This document shows positions 46,692-60,276 of a DNA stretch of 64,000 nucleotides, piece by piece. The notes under the pieces are model-generated. The model did no database searches. It was not told where the DNA came from and saw only the letters and a list, made by a program, of their open reading frames with translations. Positions within the stretch are counted from its first letter, which is position 1; each line of letters begins with the position of its first letter. The DNA is taken from contig OY970835.1 in NCBI GenBank assembly GCA_963853835.1, forward strand, positions 34,546,047 to 34,610,046. The letters run 5' to 3'. This DNA is from Calendula officinalis (lineage: Eukaryota > Streptophyta > Magnoliopsida > Asterales > Asteraceae). A program made the translations under genes and the position numbers.

Positions 46692-47772
46692 TTTAAGGGT
46701 TAAAGAGTATATATTATAAGTTGAAGAATTAGAATATAAATTATAAAGTTTTAGATGAGAATCCTATTACTAACAATAATAAATAAAATATATATAGATA
46801 GAAATTAAAGTATAAATTATGATATCTTAAGGTTTAAAATAGAATTTCTAAAAGTTAAAGGTGGGTGAATTGATATTAAAAAAAAAGTCAAATAAAATAG
46901 ATAAAAAAGAAGTCCACCCCAAGCCTTTGAACTTGGATTTCAAAAGAAGGAGATGATTGACTTTGCCAAGAAACCATAACACATATGCCTTAAAAATACA
47001 AATGTTAGTTTTATATATTAATTATTTATATCAATTGAACAATCAAATGCAAGAAAAACATCAATTGACCAATCAAATACAAGAGAAACATCAATTGACC
47101 AATCAAATGCAAGTGAATAGTAACTTTGTATCACATGTGTATTATAAGGGTAATAGAACTGCACTAAAAGAGAATTGTCTCTGTGCCAAACTGACGCCTC
47201 CCAACTAATCCCTCAGTGCCAACAGTGGGACAGCGTCAGTTGGCTCACCCCTCCCACCGACGAGAGGTGTTGGCACCGGTTTAAGTAGCAATTTGTAGGG
47301 GTGTTCATGTTGTCGGATAGTTTGAATCGGTTGTTTGAGTTTGGACATTCAGTTCAGAAACCAAACCAAACCAAACCAAATTCCTATTTGTCACCATCAT
47401 AGTGACGAAATGGAATAATCAGGTCTCAAAATAGCAACTTTACTTCGAACTTGAAACCCAGAAAGGATGAAAATTTATATATCTATTTGATTGAACATAA
47501 TCCAAGCAAATTCATGGAAGGAAAGTAGGGTCTGTCGACCAATTGGAAAAACTGTCATTCATGGCAGATACAACAAGGGCCATAATAAGTTAAAATTCAG
47601 GATAACAGGAATCATATGTTTCAAGTAAATATAACCTTGTGATTAGGCCTAAGAAACTTAAAATACAAACAAACAATGTTTTTAACACACCAGTTAGCTT
47701 AAGCTCAACCACAGTAATTAGTCAAGAGGACCAGACCATGCCAGTTTTCTTTGACTTCATCTACTTGCATCA
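46692..47772. other. Intergenic region with a short tandem repeat and an inverted repeat
   Basis: Between solo LTR 3 and the stop of CYP22. A 30-bp unit (AATCAAATGCAAGAAAAACA then TCAATTGACC) is repeated about 2.5 times at 47031-47113. At about 47180-47275 there are nested inverted repeats (GCCAAACTGACGC with GCGTCAGTTGGC; AGTGCCAACA with TGTTGGCACC), which look like a MITE relic. At about 47297, TAGGGGTGTTCATG is the left end of a truncated hAT-type MITE. The 3'UTR of CYP22 lies in the last part. No gene is seen. Confidence 0.5.
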
Positions 47773-50134
47773 TCACATTTCACCACATTCTGCAATGATG
47801 CAGGCCAATTTAGGACGGTTGTTTGGTCCTGTTGCCACATTTTCTATCTTTCTCACCACCAATAGACCATCACCAATAACTCTCTGTATCAGATCAAATC
47901 AATCAATGCCATTAGTATTATATTATTATTACATCACCACATTCACTATTTTATTTAAAATTAACAACCTCTCATTAATCCTCAAAACATTACAAAACAG
48001 AATTTCTAAAACTCTTTAACTAATAATTATAATTCTTCACATTTTGATGAATAGTAATTTTATTATGTTTATTCTCATCGATATTTGCCACGTCTTCCTT
48101 CTTTTATTAGGAATGGCTCCCTTTAATTTGATTCACTTTTCATAAAAGCTCTAATAATGGGGTATTTTTCCATAATTTGTTTTAACTCAATATTTTTTGT
48201 AGTAAAAGCATTAGCAATGTTTATTTTGGAAAAAAAATTATGTTTTTGGAATAACAATAAAAAATAGTTGTACAATATATAATTTTATTTTCACTTATTT
48301 TTGTAATTGGTAAGCTAAAATAATTTTATAAAATTAATACTAAAAAAACTAAAAGCGATTTAGATAAAAAATTTGTTTCATATAAAAAAAACGCACATTT
48401 TGCCATTTTGGAATGCTCGGGATATTTTTCCCGTTATTTACAAACAAGAAGGTGTGTTTGTGTATTAGGAGCCTGAATATAGCATTCTATATTGCCAATA
48501 TGATGCCATTAATTTACTTATACTTTGCCTACCACTTTTACCCTACATTAGTTCATTTGACTTTTTTTCTTCAGTGTAACAGATACATACAAGTGTAGGA
48601 AAAAGATATATACCCCAAATACCACATGCTTATTGTCAAGCCAATCACACTTAGCACAAGTCAGAAAAAACTGCAAACAGAGAATAAACATTAATGCGTA
48701 AACAAAATCTATACTTAAATTTTTGCCATTAAAAGGCATTATATTATAACTAGAAAGTAGAAACATGGTATATACTTGTAGTAAAATGAATAACAAAAAC
48801 TGAAGTACCTGACACCCGTTAGAATTTGGTCCACTGTTGGCCTGCCAAAGATTAAAAGAAAATGCATAAACATGTAAGTGTGAAGCAGAACTGCTTATTC
48901 CGCGAAAACTTAGTATTTTAACTTAGCAATAAATCTACAAATTGTGTGTCAACTAGAATTCTGTTAATTTTTCATCTTACTAAACTATAATTTGTCATGA
49001 ATGATAAAATTAAAAGGTACAATAGTTATAAAGCAAGAGAACCAACAACGGATGTACAATCAAAGTAGATATAACTATATTTACAATCAATCAGATAAAA
49101 AGAGAGTAACATATGTGAAGTAACTAGAGAATGAGTATGAGAGATACATACCATGGATAAAAGACCAGGTCCAGTATGCTTTGCAATGAAATTTTCATCC
49201 TCAAATTTACTTCCATATATGGATACACATCCACTCCCATCTCCCTGCAAATAATAGTAAAAAAAAATTAGTACTTAATGTTTAAGGATTTGCTAACCAT
49301 AATGGTCAAAAACCTGCTTTTAGTTGTTAATTTTCACAATTTAACTATAGCCACCTTAAAGTGGTTGGTAGTTTTATTTAGAGTAAGTTGGTCTCTTACC
49401 CATAGCCCTAAACCATAGCCCTTAAGTCTAAAGTATTAAAGTCAGCAACAAGATGTAGAAACTAGAAAGAAATGCCCCTTTAATTTTCTGTGCTTCTTCT
49501 TTACTGACTATAAACAATTCTGTTTTATAAATTACTTTAGTATCATGATGTTTCTCTCTCCAAACAAGCACATAATTCTACATTTGAAATAAAAATGAAT
49601 TGTAAGCATCGGCGAATGCCAAATAGAAAGAAACCAACCTTTAGAAAATCACCAGCTTGTATCATAAAATCCTTGATTATCCTATGAAATTGACATCCCT
49701 TGTATCCAACAGGTAGTCCAGCTTTCCTGATGGTTAATTCAAAAACAAATTAGTAAAAAGCATTTGTAAATTTTCTATCTCTAACACCGACACCATTGTC
49801 TTAAGACCTCCAAAAAAAGTGAAAATGAAAGCACCAAATTGAAGGTGAAATTTAGGTTGTTGATGAAGGAAGGAAGGAAGTAAGTAATACTAGTACTAAA
49901 TTACTAGGGAAAAATAAGCGTTAAATATACAGGTACGTACCTATACTCTCCGGTACAGAACTGGCGGAAGTTTTCGGCGGTTTTGGGAGCGATGTCGGCG
50001 AAGAGCTCCATCTTGATACGGCCGGCGGGAATGGTTCCGATGGTTATGTCGAAGAAGACGATCGGATTTTTAGCATTTGGAGGCCTCTGATGCCACTCCA
50101 CTCCTCCACCTGCACCTACCATTCCACTTGCCAT
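47773..50134 (-). CDS. CYP22: Peptidyl-prolyl cis-trans isomerase CYP22 (cyclophilin H type)
   Basis: Six exons on the minus strand: 50134-49941, 49726-49639, 49244-49152, 48841-48809, 48670-48614 and 47883-47773; 191 residues plus TGA. Cyclophilin motifs in order: VFFDITIGTIPAGRIKMELF, KTAENFRQFCTGE, GYKGCQFHRIIKDFMIQAGD (catalytic Arg), then TGPGLLSMANSGPNSNGCQ, FFLTC and WLDNKHVVFG (active-site Trp), ending AECGEM. The extended N terminus (GGGVEWHQRPPNAKNP) separates it from the housekeeping single-domain cyclophilins and matches plant CYP22, the counterpart of the U4/U6 snRNP cyclophilin H. The start chosen is MASG. An in-frame ATG 15 codons upstream (50177-50179) would add a basic, Arg/Lys-rich extension and cannot be excluded. 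The exon of only 33 bases is well supported by phase. Confidence 0.94.
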
Positions 50135-51324
50135 TTTTTTTTTCCGGCTTCTGCTTTCTGTTCGGCTTCCGTAATGCAAACCCTCTTCAAAAAAGGGGTT
50201 TAACCAATAAATTTACAAAGAGAAATTGTATTGCTAACCTATTATCAATCTTCAAACTTATTAAATAAAGATAAATGTCAAAATCAATGGTTAATAGATA
50301 ATTAGTGGAAGCATATATTATTTTCTAGTGGGTAGGAAGATAAAGTAATATGAGTAATAAATAGTAGGAAACAATATCATTTCTCATTTACAAAACAGTC
50401 GGGCCACATACGAATTAAATCCAGTTTGTGAACGGCTTAAAATGTTAATCAACTAGTAGATACTAGCACGATGCTGATTTTAACATATGCCCGAAAGATT
50501 ATTTACATTAGTAAGTTTTCTGTTCTAATATCTAGTTATATGTATGGTTTGTGTTATTCAGATGATCATGGCATGCTACCTGGTTCTGGCTTTTGGTCGT
50601 TTTCATCCCCAATATCTATATAACGAGGATTGTGAGTCCCCGCACGTTGTTGCGGGTTTTTAAACGTAATTGTTTTTCCGTTAGGATTAAGATTCATTTA
50701 TATCATATTTTCTATTTATGAACAAATAAAATGATATAAGATATTGTCTATTGTGATTACAATATTAATACTAATATTAATTGTGGTTTCTTAAAATGCA
50801 AGATACTTTGAAATGTATATTTTATAGTAGATACTAACTGTTTTTTTTTAAATAGAATAAGTATGAGTTAATAATAAATGAGGTACTAATTAAAGAAGAA
50901 ACAAAAAAATAATATTTTGTCAAATAAAAAAGTCAAGAGGAATTCCATATCCTCTTATCACATCTATCTCCCTTTTTTTTAGATGTTAGGAAAAAAAAAT
51001 GACTGAAAAATAGTATGAAGAATCGAACTCTGGTGGCGTCCATGTGTAGATGGTGGGTTACCAGCAAGCTGCATCAAAAGTTTAATACTTTTTGTTGTAT
51101 AAAATTCATATATACCATTTATGAACAGTAAAAGCCTATGACAAATGTATTATAAGTAGAATTGAAAGATTTTGCGTTGTCCTTGTATGGATTTTAGATG
51201 TTCTTGAAATTATGTATGGGTATGTCCTTGTTTAACAACTATTTCTATACATTTAGTTTGAAGCAGTGACGTGACAACATCGTCAAAGAAAGTGGCCGAC
51301 GATGTAGTGTTGTCAGTAATGGTT
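50135..51324. other. Upstream region of CYP22
   Basis: Promoter and 5'UTR of CYP22, then AT-rich intergenic DNA. I see no open gene, RNA or bounded element before the hAT target site at 51325. Confidence 0.4.
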
Positions 51325-51332
51325 GCGGTAAA

Positions 51333-52312
51333 CAGGGCCGGCCCTGGGCCTGGGCCACCAGGGCAACAGCCCAGGGCCCATAGGTTTCAAGGGCCCAGTT
51401 TCAGTGACGTAAGCCTTGTAAAGTCGTTTAAATTAAGTTGGGCTCAGTAAAATATTTTAAAGGGACAAAGAGCGTCATAAAGGCCCATGAAAAGTCCAAT
51501 GTGTGAGCTGTGAATATGTAATTGGGGCGGCCCTTCGGGAAAGAATTTGGAATTAGAAACAGAAAGGGGGGAAGACCGAACGAACCGTAATCTAAGGTTT
51601 CCAAAATTCCAATCTTCTACTACTCTCAAGTCACTTTGCAAACACTCTCAAATCTGGGCAGTGTTATCTCTTACGACCTTAAACAAATTTGCTTTTGGTT
51701 TTGCGAAATTTCATGAAATTATAAGTTGTTATCTGATTTTAATCATCAATTTTAGGATTGTAGATTTTACTATCGGTCTATCGTTATAAACTTATAATTT
51801 CCCATCTAATTATTAAGTTAGCTCATAAACCGTAAGGTTTTGCATTCAGTTAGTTGTGATTTATGGTTTAAGAATTGAAAATGAATCATGTATCGATGAA
51901 ATTGAGATCTCTTTTATGCGAATTTTAATGTAAGTACGAATATTTTTAATGTGTACTTGAAAAATGTTATATTTTAAGTACTGGAAATGAAATTGAGATG
52001 TCTTGTGACGTTGAGATATGCTGTATGAGTTATTGAAAAAAAGTTATATTTTGGGTAATGCTATCAGTGGCCTAATTAATAAGGTTCATATTCTATAATA
52101 ATTTTCATTTTTCTTTTATATTGTAGGGAACATTAGTTTTAAAATTTGAATTTTGATGTTATATTTTGCAGCGTTTAAGACAGATAAAAAGGAAATCTTG
52201 TTTGTTGATCGGGTTAGGTATGAATTTTACTTAGTTTGGGAAAAAGTTTTAATTTAGAGGGCCTCTTCTTCGTATTCTGCCCAGGGCCCAAGATTTGATT
52301 GGACCGGCCCTG
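51333..52312. mobile_element. Non-autonomous hAT element, 8-bp TSD GCGGTAAA
   Basis: Ends CAGGGCCGGCCC and, inverted, CAGGGCCGGTCC, flanked by perfect 8-base duplications GCGGTAAA (51325-51332 and 52313-52320). At 980 bp it has no transposase. The left subterminal zone repeats GGGCC words. A region at about 51550-51660 looks like a transcribed leader (TAATCTAAGGTTTCCAAAAT and CT-rich sequence), perhaps the 5' exon of the parent element. It shares its terminus with the element at 7062. Confidence 0.9.
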
Positions 52313-52320
52313 GCGGTAAA

Positions 52321-53380
52321 ACAATAGTTGTTGTCAGAAGATTAAGAATATTATCTTGCTTTTCGTGTTATAAACATGGGTAAAGTGATACTTACAAATG
52401 TATTGGTTCGTCAATATGACCATGAGCTTGATATGCCGGTGTTTCTCCTCTAGGATGTATTTTTTTTGCGACATTGTGCATATCCCTTATAATATCACTG
52501 ATGCCACTCGTCTATATATCTTATTGATGTGATGCACATGAATCGTGTTCGTTTAATCAATGAATGAGCCATTTAGCGGGTTTATGAGAAGGGTGAAGTA
52601 AGTGTATGTATAAAATAGTAGGCGAGAGACACTAACATTGTCACAGTTGATATCTACTTGGAGTAACTCTGCAATCAGTTGTCTATTTTTCTTTCTAGTT
52701 TTGTCATGTTGTTGCCGGGTGTGTTGTATGTACCTGTTGTGATGGAGCTCAATGATTCTTTTTTGTTGGAATTTGCGATGGAAAAAAAATACACATATAA
52801 TGATCAACTAAATGTAAACAATAATGAATGAAGATAAAGTTGTTACGTAGTAGCCATATATTTGGCTAAATCGTGGGTTGACGTATATGTGCGTTGTTGA
52901 CATAGAATTTATTGTAGGAGTAAACATGTGATGTAAGTGTATGTTAATATGAAGGTTGTGAAGGATGTGGTATTATAATATTTTTTTTGGTTGTTGATAA
53001 CCTTGGTATTTACTAACTTTAAATAAGGTGTATCATGAATCTTAATCGAACACGATGCACCTTTTAAAAAAACACTTTAGATTTTCTGTAACAAAACATA
53101 TCCTGAATTTTTCTATAACTGAAAACACACATTATTATTATTATTATTTTTTTTTTTTGAGGTAGTAGATGTAGATGACAAGTGGTGGTAATGATTACCG
53201 CATGGTTTTGGGCCGGTCCAAGCCCTGTCAACGCGATTGTGTAATGCGAACGTATGCCGCTTTCTACGGCGATCCACCAATTCTGAGACCAAGGTCACAC
53301 AGCAGCAATCGCAAAGCAAACAAAACCCGAATTGGTGACAAAACCTAGGGCTTTTCTTGGGCTTCATTTCTCTATTAATC
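52321..53380. other. Intergenic region left of exportin-7
   Basis: No gene or bounded transposon was found. It includes an ATT microsatellite at about 53131-53147 followed by a T-run. The last 250 bases are less AT-rich and probably form the exportin-7 promoter. Confidence 0.4.
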
Positions 53381-54430
53381 AAGCCATCTCATCTCATCTC
53401 TGCTCCTATATTACTCTCTTACCTATATTTCTTTTCTTTATTCATCTTCCCGATTTAATCCACTCATTCTACATTCATCACCTCAATTTGGATCTCAGGG
53501 TTATCTCTTGAGCCGCTGAATCGATTTTTTCTTCATTCCACTACTCCCAAAGGTCTTTGATCATTGTAAATGACGATTTTCTTCAACTGATTTTGTTTTT
53601 CCTTCATCACGTAACTTCTGTTGTTAAATTAAATTATGTTACTTTTAATACCAAAAAAAGCTTCATATTATGGCGATTCTGTCGGACCTAACGTGATGGA
53701 GAATTAATGGATTGAAAATAACATGTTTTGAGTGATTTTCACCTTTTTGTTATCGATCACACTGATTTTGATCTTTTATGATCTTAATTTCTTGGTTTGC
53801 CTATTTGTTGTGGTGTTCATCTGATCTGTATATCTTAATTTAGCGGTTATAATCTCAAAATTAGACCTTAAGCGGTCAGTTATGTCTTCATTTATACTAT
53901 GCATTTGATTCATTTACGTTTTCTTGAGTGCATTTCCGTCATAATAATAATTTATCTACATAAGACTGCAAAATGGAGATCGGAGAACAGATTTAGAAAA
54001 AGCAGAAGAAATTGACTGATGTCAGCTAATTTTCTTTTTACAGGATTGCTGCTGTATTCTATATAGCTTGGATTGGTGACAGTTGGCTCATGGTTCTATA
54101 TCATGGAGTTCTTTCCGTAACCTGTACATATGTACTTTTTTTCTTTTTCTTTTTGACCTCTCACATGTAATAGGAAGTAGTTTGATGATGAGAGATGTGT
54201 TCTTGTATGATCAACAATGTAATATCTCTATGTGTTATAATATCTGGTTCAACTTCATATGCTCTAATTCTTGCTTACATGATCCAATCTTGTTTTTTCA
54301 ATTACTGATATATACATATATGTAGTTTTCTTTCAGGATACATGACCTCTTTTTATCATTTTGTAGACCTAAATTGGATAATTGCTGGTTCTTGACACGT
54401 GAAATTCGATCTTCAATTCTCTTATCAAGG
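53381..54430 (+). promoter_or_regulatory. Presumed 5'UTR region of exportin-7, likely with leader intron(s)
   Basis: A CT-rich stretch (about 53385-53545) resembles a transcribed leader. TTTTTACAG/GATTGC at about 54042 is a good acceptor, so at least one 5'UTR intron is likely. Exact transcription start and leader splicing cannot be set from sequence alone. Short upstream ATGs occur. Confidence 0.4.
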
Positions 54431-57400
54431 ATGGAGAGCTTACAACAACTAGAAGCTTTGTGTGAAAGATTATACAATTCACAAGACTCAGTTGAACGAG
54501 CTCATGCTGAAAACACTCTAAAATGTTTTTCTGCAAATACTGACTACATTTCACAGTGTCAGTACATATTGGATAATGCTTCAACTCCTTATGCATTAAT
54601 GTTGGCTAGTTCAAGTCTGCTGAAACAAGTGACTGAACATACATTGTCCTTGCAACTACGTCTTGATATACGTAATCCTTCTGCTAACCTTTTTTTTGTT
54701 GTTTTAGATACTATTTTTGTAGTTGGTAGATTAACATATTTATTTAACAAAAAAAACAAACCTTTTTTTCTTACCTAACATGTTATGAATTTATGCTTGT
54801 TGGTATTTTATGAAGGGAACTACATTTTCACATATTTGGCGAAAAGGGGACATGAACTGCAGCCATATGTGATTGGATCTTTGGTCCAGCTTTTGTGTCG
54901 GGTAACCAAATTCGGTTGGTTCGATGATGATAGGTTCAGAGATGCAGTTAAAGACTCAACAAAATTTTTGGTCCAGGTAGTTATTTTTGTAGGAACCATA
55001 TTACCTGAAAATGGAAGTTGATATCTTGAGAATATATAAATACAAATTATAAAGCTATTATATTCACTATGAGACTACTCCATATATCTTTTGTTAATGC
55101 AAGTTAACTGTTTTCTGATGCATAAGAATTGTATGCTTGCACAATTTACTTACATGGTTGGCTGTTTTTATCAGGCATCACCTGATCATTGTTCTATTGG
55201 TTTAAAGATACTAAATCAGCTTGTTAGTGAGATGAATCAGGTTGGTAAAACTTTTATATTTAGGCAATATGAATATATTTTCTTAAAAATCAGGGGATTA
55301 TCATTAATTTGTGTTACCTAACATAACAGCCAAATCCTGGGTTGCCTTCTACACACCATCGGAGAGTTGCTTGCAACTTTAGGGATCAATCTCTTTTTCA
55401 AATTTTCCAAATATCTCTTACTTCTCTGCAACAGCTGAAAAGTGATGGTAATTTGACAATGATTTGTCAGTTAATTTTTTATTTGGTGTGATTATGAAAA
55501 TGAATATCTGCTTGCAGTTGGTAGCCGTTTGCAAGATTTGGCACTTTCTCTAGCATTAAAATGTCTGTCATATGATTTTGTTGGGACATCAATTGATGAA
55601 AGCTCAGATGAATTTGGTACTGTTCAGGTAATTGATTCAAATATTTCTTTCGAGGGTAAAATCTTTTGAAAGAAACTGAAGTATTTGGTGATTTGCAGAT
55701 TCCATCCGGATGGAAGCCAGTTTTAGAAGATTCTTCAACATTACAAATATTTTTTGATTACTATGCAATCACAAAGCCTCCTTTATCAAAAGAGGCGAGT
55801 CATTTATCTCTCTTAATCTTTTGAGTGCATTTTTAAAAACACAGTGGCCTCTAACCTTTATTATATCATGTGTTTTCAAAAGGAATTTTTTTTCTCAATG
55901 TTGAAGTCTTATTATATTTGTAGGCTTTGGAATGCTTAGTGAGATTGGCTTCAGTAAGACGCTCTTTGTTCTCAAACGATGCAGCCCGTTCAAAATTCTT
56001 GGCCCATTTAATGACTGGAACCAAAGAGATCTTACAAGCAGGCCAAGGTACAGTTTTTTTTTTTTTTTTTTTTTGTGTTTAATTATGCTGATACCTCATA
56101 TTTTGCACATAAAATACCAAGTTTATATTATTCTCCATTTTCTGTTTGCTTTTGACTTTTAAATTCTGTTAACTAAAAGGCGATTGTTAATCCTGAACCA
56201 GGTCTTGCTGATCATGATAATTACCACGAGTATTGTCGTCTTCTTGGACGATTTAGAGTAAACTATCAGGTCATTCTTCTAACTCTTTTGCATACTCAAT
56301 AATATTTTTTTTTAAAATAACATAACTCTTTTAATAATTTGATTATGATGGTTGCAGTTATCAGAACTTGTGAATGTTGAAGGCTACAGTGATTGGATAC
56401 GTTTGGTTGCAGAGTTTACTTTAAAATCATTGCAGTCATGGCAGGTTAGCTTGCTTCTTACACCTTCATATTTCATATTATATGATACAACAACTCCTAG
56501 TAATTTCATTTTATTATTTTTGAATTTTTTGAACTTGCAGTGGGCTAGTAGTAGCGTATACTATCTTTTAGGTTTGTGGTCAAGGTTGGTAACTTCTGTG
56601 CCCTACTTGAAAGCTGATGCACCTAGCTTGCTTGATGAATTTGTACCCAAGATTAGTGAAGGTTTTATTACATCAAGATTTGATTCTGTTCAGGCATGTG
56701 TGATGTGACACATAATCCATAAGTTATATTATTTTATTAAATAAAATTATGTCTTTTTTAATTAACCTAAATTCTAATTTTTTAATTGTAGGCTACTCCC
56801 CAAGATGACCTCTCTGAGAATCCTCTTGACAATGTAGAGCTTCTTCAAGACCAGCTTGATTGTTTCCCTTATCTTTGCAGATTTCAGGTATTATAATTAT
56901 AAATGTTCCTTCATATATTTGTTATCTCATATCATATAATGCTCATTATTTATTTAATTAATTAATCCCTATCAGTATGAAAGGAGTAGTTTGTTTATTA
57001 TAAACGTCGTTGAGCCTGTTCTGCAACTGTATACGGTATGTCCATTTATAATTGCATTCCTTTCAAATATTAAGGCTATCTCTGACATGATATTGAATGT
57101 GTTTTCTGGTTGTGTTTATTTTTTAATAGGAAAGAGCACAACATCCAATTAGTGATAAAAATGAATTATCAGTCATTGAAGCCAAATTAGCCTGGATAGT
57201 TCATATTGTTGCTGCTATATTGAAGATTAAACAGTGTAGCGGATGCAGGTATCCAAAATTGAATTTTTAATTAAAAGTCAACTTACATGGTTGGATAACT
57301 TTGTTGTCCTTTGACTTTTTTTGTGATTCATTTTTATATATTTATTTATTTTACAATTCAGCACGGATTCCCAAGAAGCTATTGATGCAGAACTATCAGC

Positions 57401-60276
57401 TCGTGTTTTGCGTATCATAAATGCCACCGATAGTGGTTTACATAGTCAGGTAAATCAGTTTTTTTAATTAATAATTCTTTATAAGTAACTTTTTAATTTA
57501 AAGAATGGTGGATTGATTTATATCTAATTGTAGAGATATGGTGAACTAAGCAAGCAAAGACTTGACCAAGCAATTTTGACTTTCTTTCAACACTTCAGAA
57601 AATCTTATGTAGGCGATCAAGCCATGCATTCTTCTAAGGTGACTAAAACCTCTATAAAATATATCTATATATTTATTTTATAACCCAATAAAAAACGTCT
57701 TGTATTTGTGTTGCAGCAGCTTTATGGGCGATTATCTGAGCTGCTTGGATTGCAGGATCATCTTCAAGCATTAAATCTAATTGTTGGAAAAATTGCAACA
57801 AACCTTAAGTGTTACACAGAGGTAGTTAGTTAAACTTCAATTCCTTTTTTGGGAAAGTTTTGTAACTGTTTCTCATTTATACTTGCTTACAGAGTGAGGA
57901 AGTTATTGATCACACCTTAAGTCTGTTTCTGGAACTTGCATCTGGGTCAGTTTGAATTTTTTAATGATTTATCTTGTGTGTAGGAAATATTCTTATTTAT
58001 GAGATAAATTTTGTTGCAGATATATGACAGGAAAACTACTCATGAAGTTGGACACTGTCAAATTCATTGTTGCAAATCATACAGTAGTTTTCTATCTTTT
58101 ACCTCTCTCTAAATTAATTATTTCATAATTACTTGGATGAATAATAATCCATTTTTATTTGCAGAGAGAACACTTTCCTTTCTTGCATGAATATAGAGGC
58201 TCTCGCAGTAGAACAACATTTTATTACACTATTGGGTGGTTAATTTTCATGGAAGACAGCCCTGTTAAATTCAAATCATCTATGGATCCACTATTACAGG
58301 TTTAAATTTTGTTAGTTGGTTACTTTGTCTGTTAATTACAGGTGTTTGATGTTTTTAAGGCTGTTGTAGGTTTTTATTAATCTGGAATCAATCCCTGATT
58401 CTATGTTCCGTACTGATACGGTAAAATATGCATTAATTGGACTAATGAGGGATTTAAGAGGAATCACAATGGCCACTAATAGGTTTGTTTTTTTCTTTAC
58501 TTTATAGACATGTTTATATTAAATGACATTTTTTTAAATTAATTTCAGCCGAAGAACGTATGGACTTGTGTTTGACTGGTTATATCCTGCTCACATGCCC
58601 ATTCTTTTAAAAGGTATCTCACACTGGGCAGATACACCTGAGGTAAGTAAAGTTTATAAACTTTTTATTTAGATCAAATAATCAATTAATTCTTGATCTA
58701 AGAAAAAAGTGAAATTTTTTACAGGTCACGACTCCATTATTAAAATTTATGGCTGAATTTGTATTAAACAAAGCTCAACGTCTAACTTTTGATTCATCTT
58801 CTCCAAACGGAATACTTCTTTTTCGGGAAGTTAGCAAACTTCTTGTTGCATATGGATCAAGAATCTTACAAATGCCTAATGTTGCTGATATATATGCTTT
58901 CAAATACAAAGGAATATGGATTGCATTAACTGTTCTTTCAAGAGCTCTTGCTGGAAACTATGTAAATTTTGGAGTGTTTGAACTGTACGGTGATAGAGCT
59001 CTTGCTGATGCACTTGATATTGCTTTAAAGATGACTTTGTCTGTTCCTTTAGCAGACATTTTGGCTTACAGAAAGGTATTTTTATCCTTTTGGCATTATT
59101 ATATGCTTGTCTGTCTAAAGTTCTTAGTTAAATAATTTGAATGTTAATTTTTTTATGTAGCTCACAAGGGCATATTATGCATTTTTGGAGGTGCTATTCA
59201 ACAGCCATATTGTTTACATGTTGAATCTGGATATGAACACTTTCATGCATATTGTTGGATCACTAGAATCTGGATTAAAAGGCCTTGATACAAGCATTTC
59301 AACTCAGGTAAATGAATATTATATTCTTTAACTTAATTGTTTTAAATCTAAATTATACTTTTGTTCATGAAAATTTTATTTATTATGTCAGGCTGCATCA
59401 GCAGTTGATAATTTGGCTGCTTTTTATTTCAACAATATCACAAGTGCAGAGGCCCCAACATCATCTGCTGCAGTTAATCTTGCTCGACATATTGCAGAGT
59501 GCCCAACATTATTCCCAGAAGTAACCTACATTACATTCATCATACAATAATTTCTTTTATTCTTATTAATTACCTTATGTTATCTACAAGCTTCATATCC
59601 AAATTTCTTTGAGTTGATTTTATTATTTTAATTTTAAAGTCTTATACTTTCAAATATTAATTTTAGTTTAGGTTGATTTCTCATGTATTTTGATTTTTAT
59701 CAGATACTGAAGACCCTGTTTGAGATTGTTTTGTTTGAGGATTGTGGGAATCAATGGAGCCTTAGCAGACCAATGCTAAGCTTGATACTAATCAATGAAC
59801 AGGTCACATAATGCCCTCCCATTATAACCTTTTATTTTTATTCATTTTTTATTTGCAATACATAACAGCAATCAAATTTAATATTAATTCTCCTTTTAGT
59901 ACATAACAATCTGTTTGGTCTTGAGTGTGATTTGGGCTTTAACTGAAGTAACAACCTTTTTAATTGCAGATATTTTCTGATCTTAAAGCTCATATTTTAG
60001 GCTCTCAGGTTCGTGCCTTCTTCACTACCTATGCATTATTGCTGTTAAAAAATTAAATTCTTATTTAAACCAAAATATAACCAAATTTTATGATTAGTTG
60101 AACTAAGTTAAGTTGTATTTATGTGTGTGATATTGCAGCCATCTGAACAGCATCAGCGTCTTTCTTTATGTTTTGACAAACTAATGGCTGATGTTTCTAG
60201 AAGCTTGGATTCCAAGAATCGAGATAAATTCACTCAAAATCTTACAATTTTTAGACACGATTTCCGTGTCAAGTAA
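54431..60276 (+). CDS. XPO7: Exportin-7 (importin-beta family nuclear export receptor)
   Basis: Twenty-seven exons: 54431-54671, 54816-54976, 55175-55240, 55330-55447, 55518-55627, 55699-55794, 55924-56047, 56202-56269, 56358-56444, 56541-56693, 56792-56887, 56976-57035, 57130-57248, 57362-57449, 57534-57638, 57717-57821, 57893-57945, 58020-58083, 58165-58299, 58370-58482, 58549-58642, 58725-59075, 59161-59307, 59392-59520, 59704-59802, 59970-60008 and 60139-60276. They give 1052 residues. The N terminus MESLQQLEALCERLYNSQD and blocks such as GELSKQRLDQAILTFFQHF, GKLLMKLDTVKF, SRTTFYYTIGWLIFMEDS, FDSSSPNGILLFREVSKL and the end NLTIFRHDFRVK identify plant exportin-7. It is a HEAT-repeat RanGTP-dependent carrier. 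Introns 6 (GCGAGT) and 10 (GCATGT) begin with GC, not GT; both sites preserve conserved sequence. All phases join. Confidence 0.93.

Noticed and set aside
46957..47208. Open frame with a repeated 10-residue unit
   Set aside because: It comes from a 30-bp tandem repeat in AT-rich spacer, without splice context, domain or promoter.
47639..48019. Plus-strand frame of 126 codons
   Set aside because: It overlaps the last exon of CYP22 in antisense and has no recognisable protein features.
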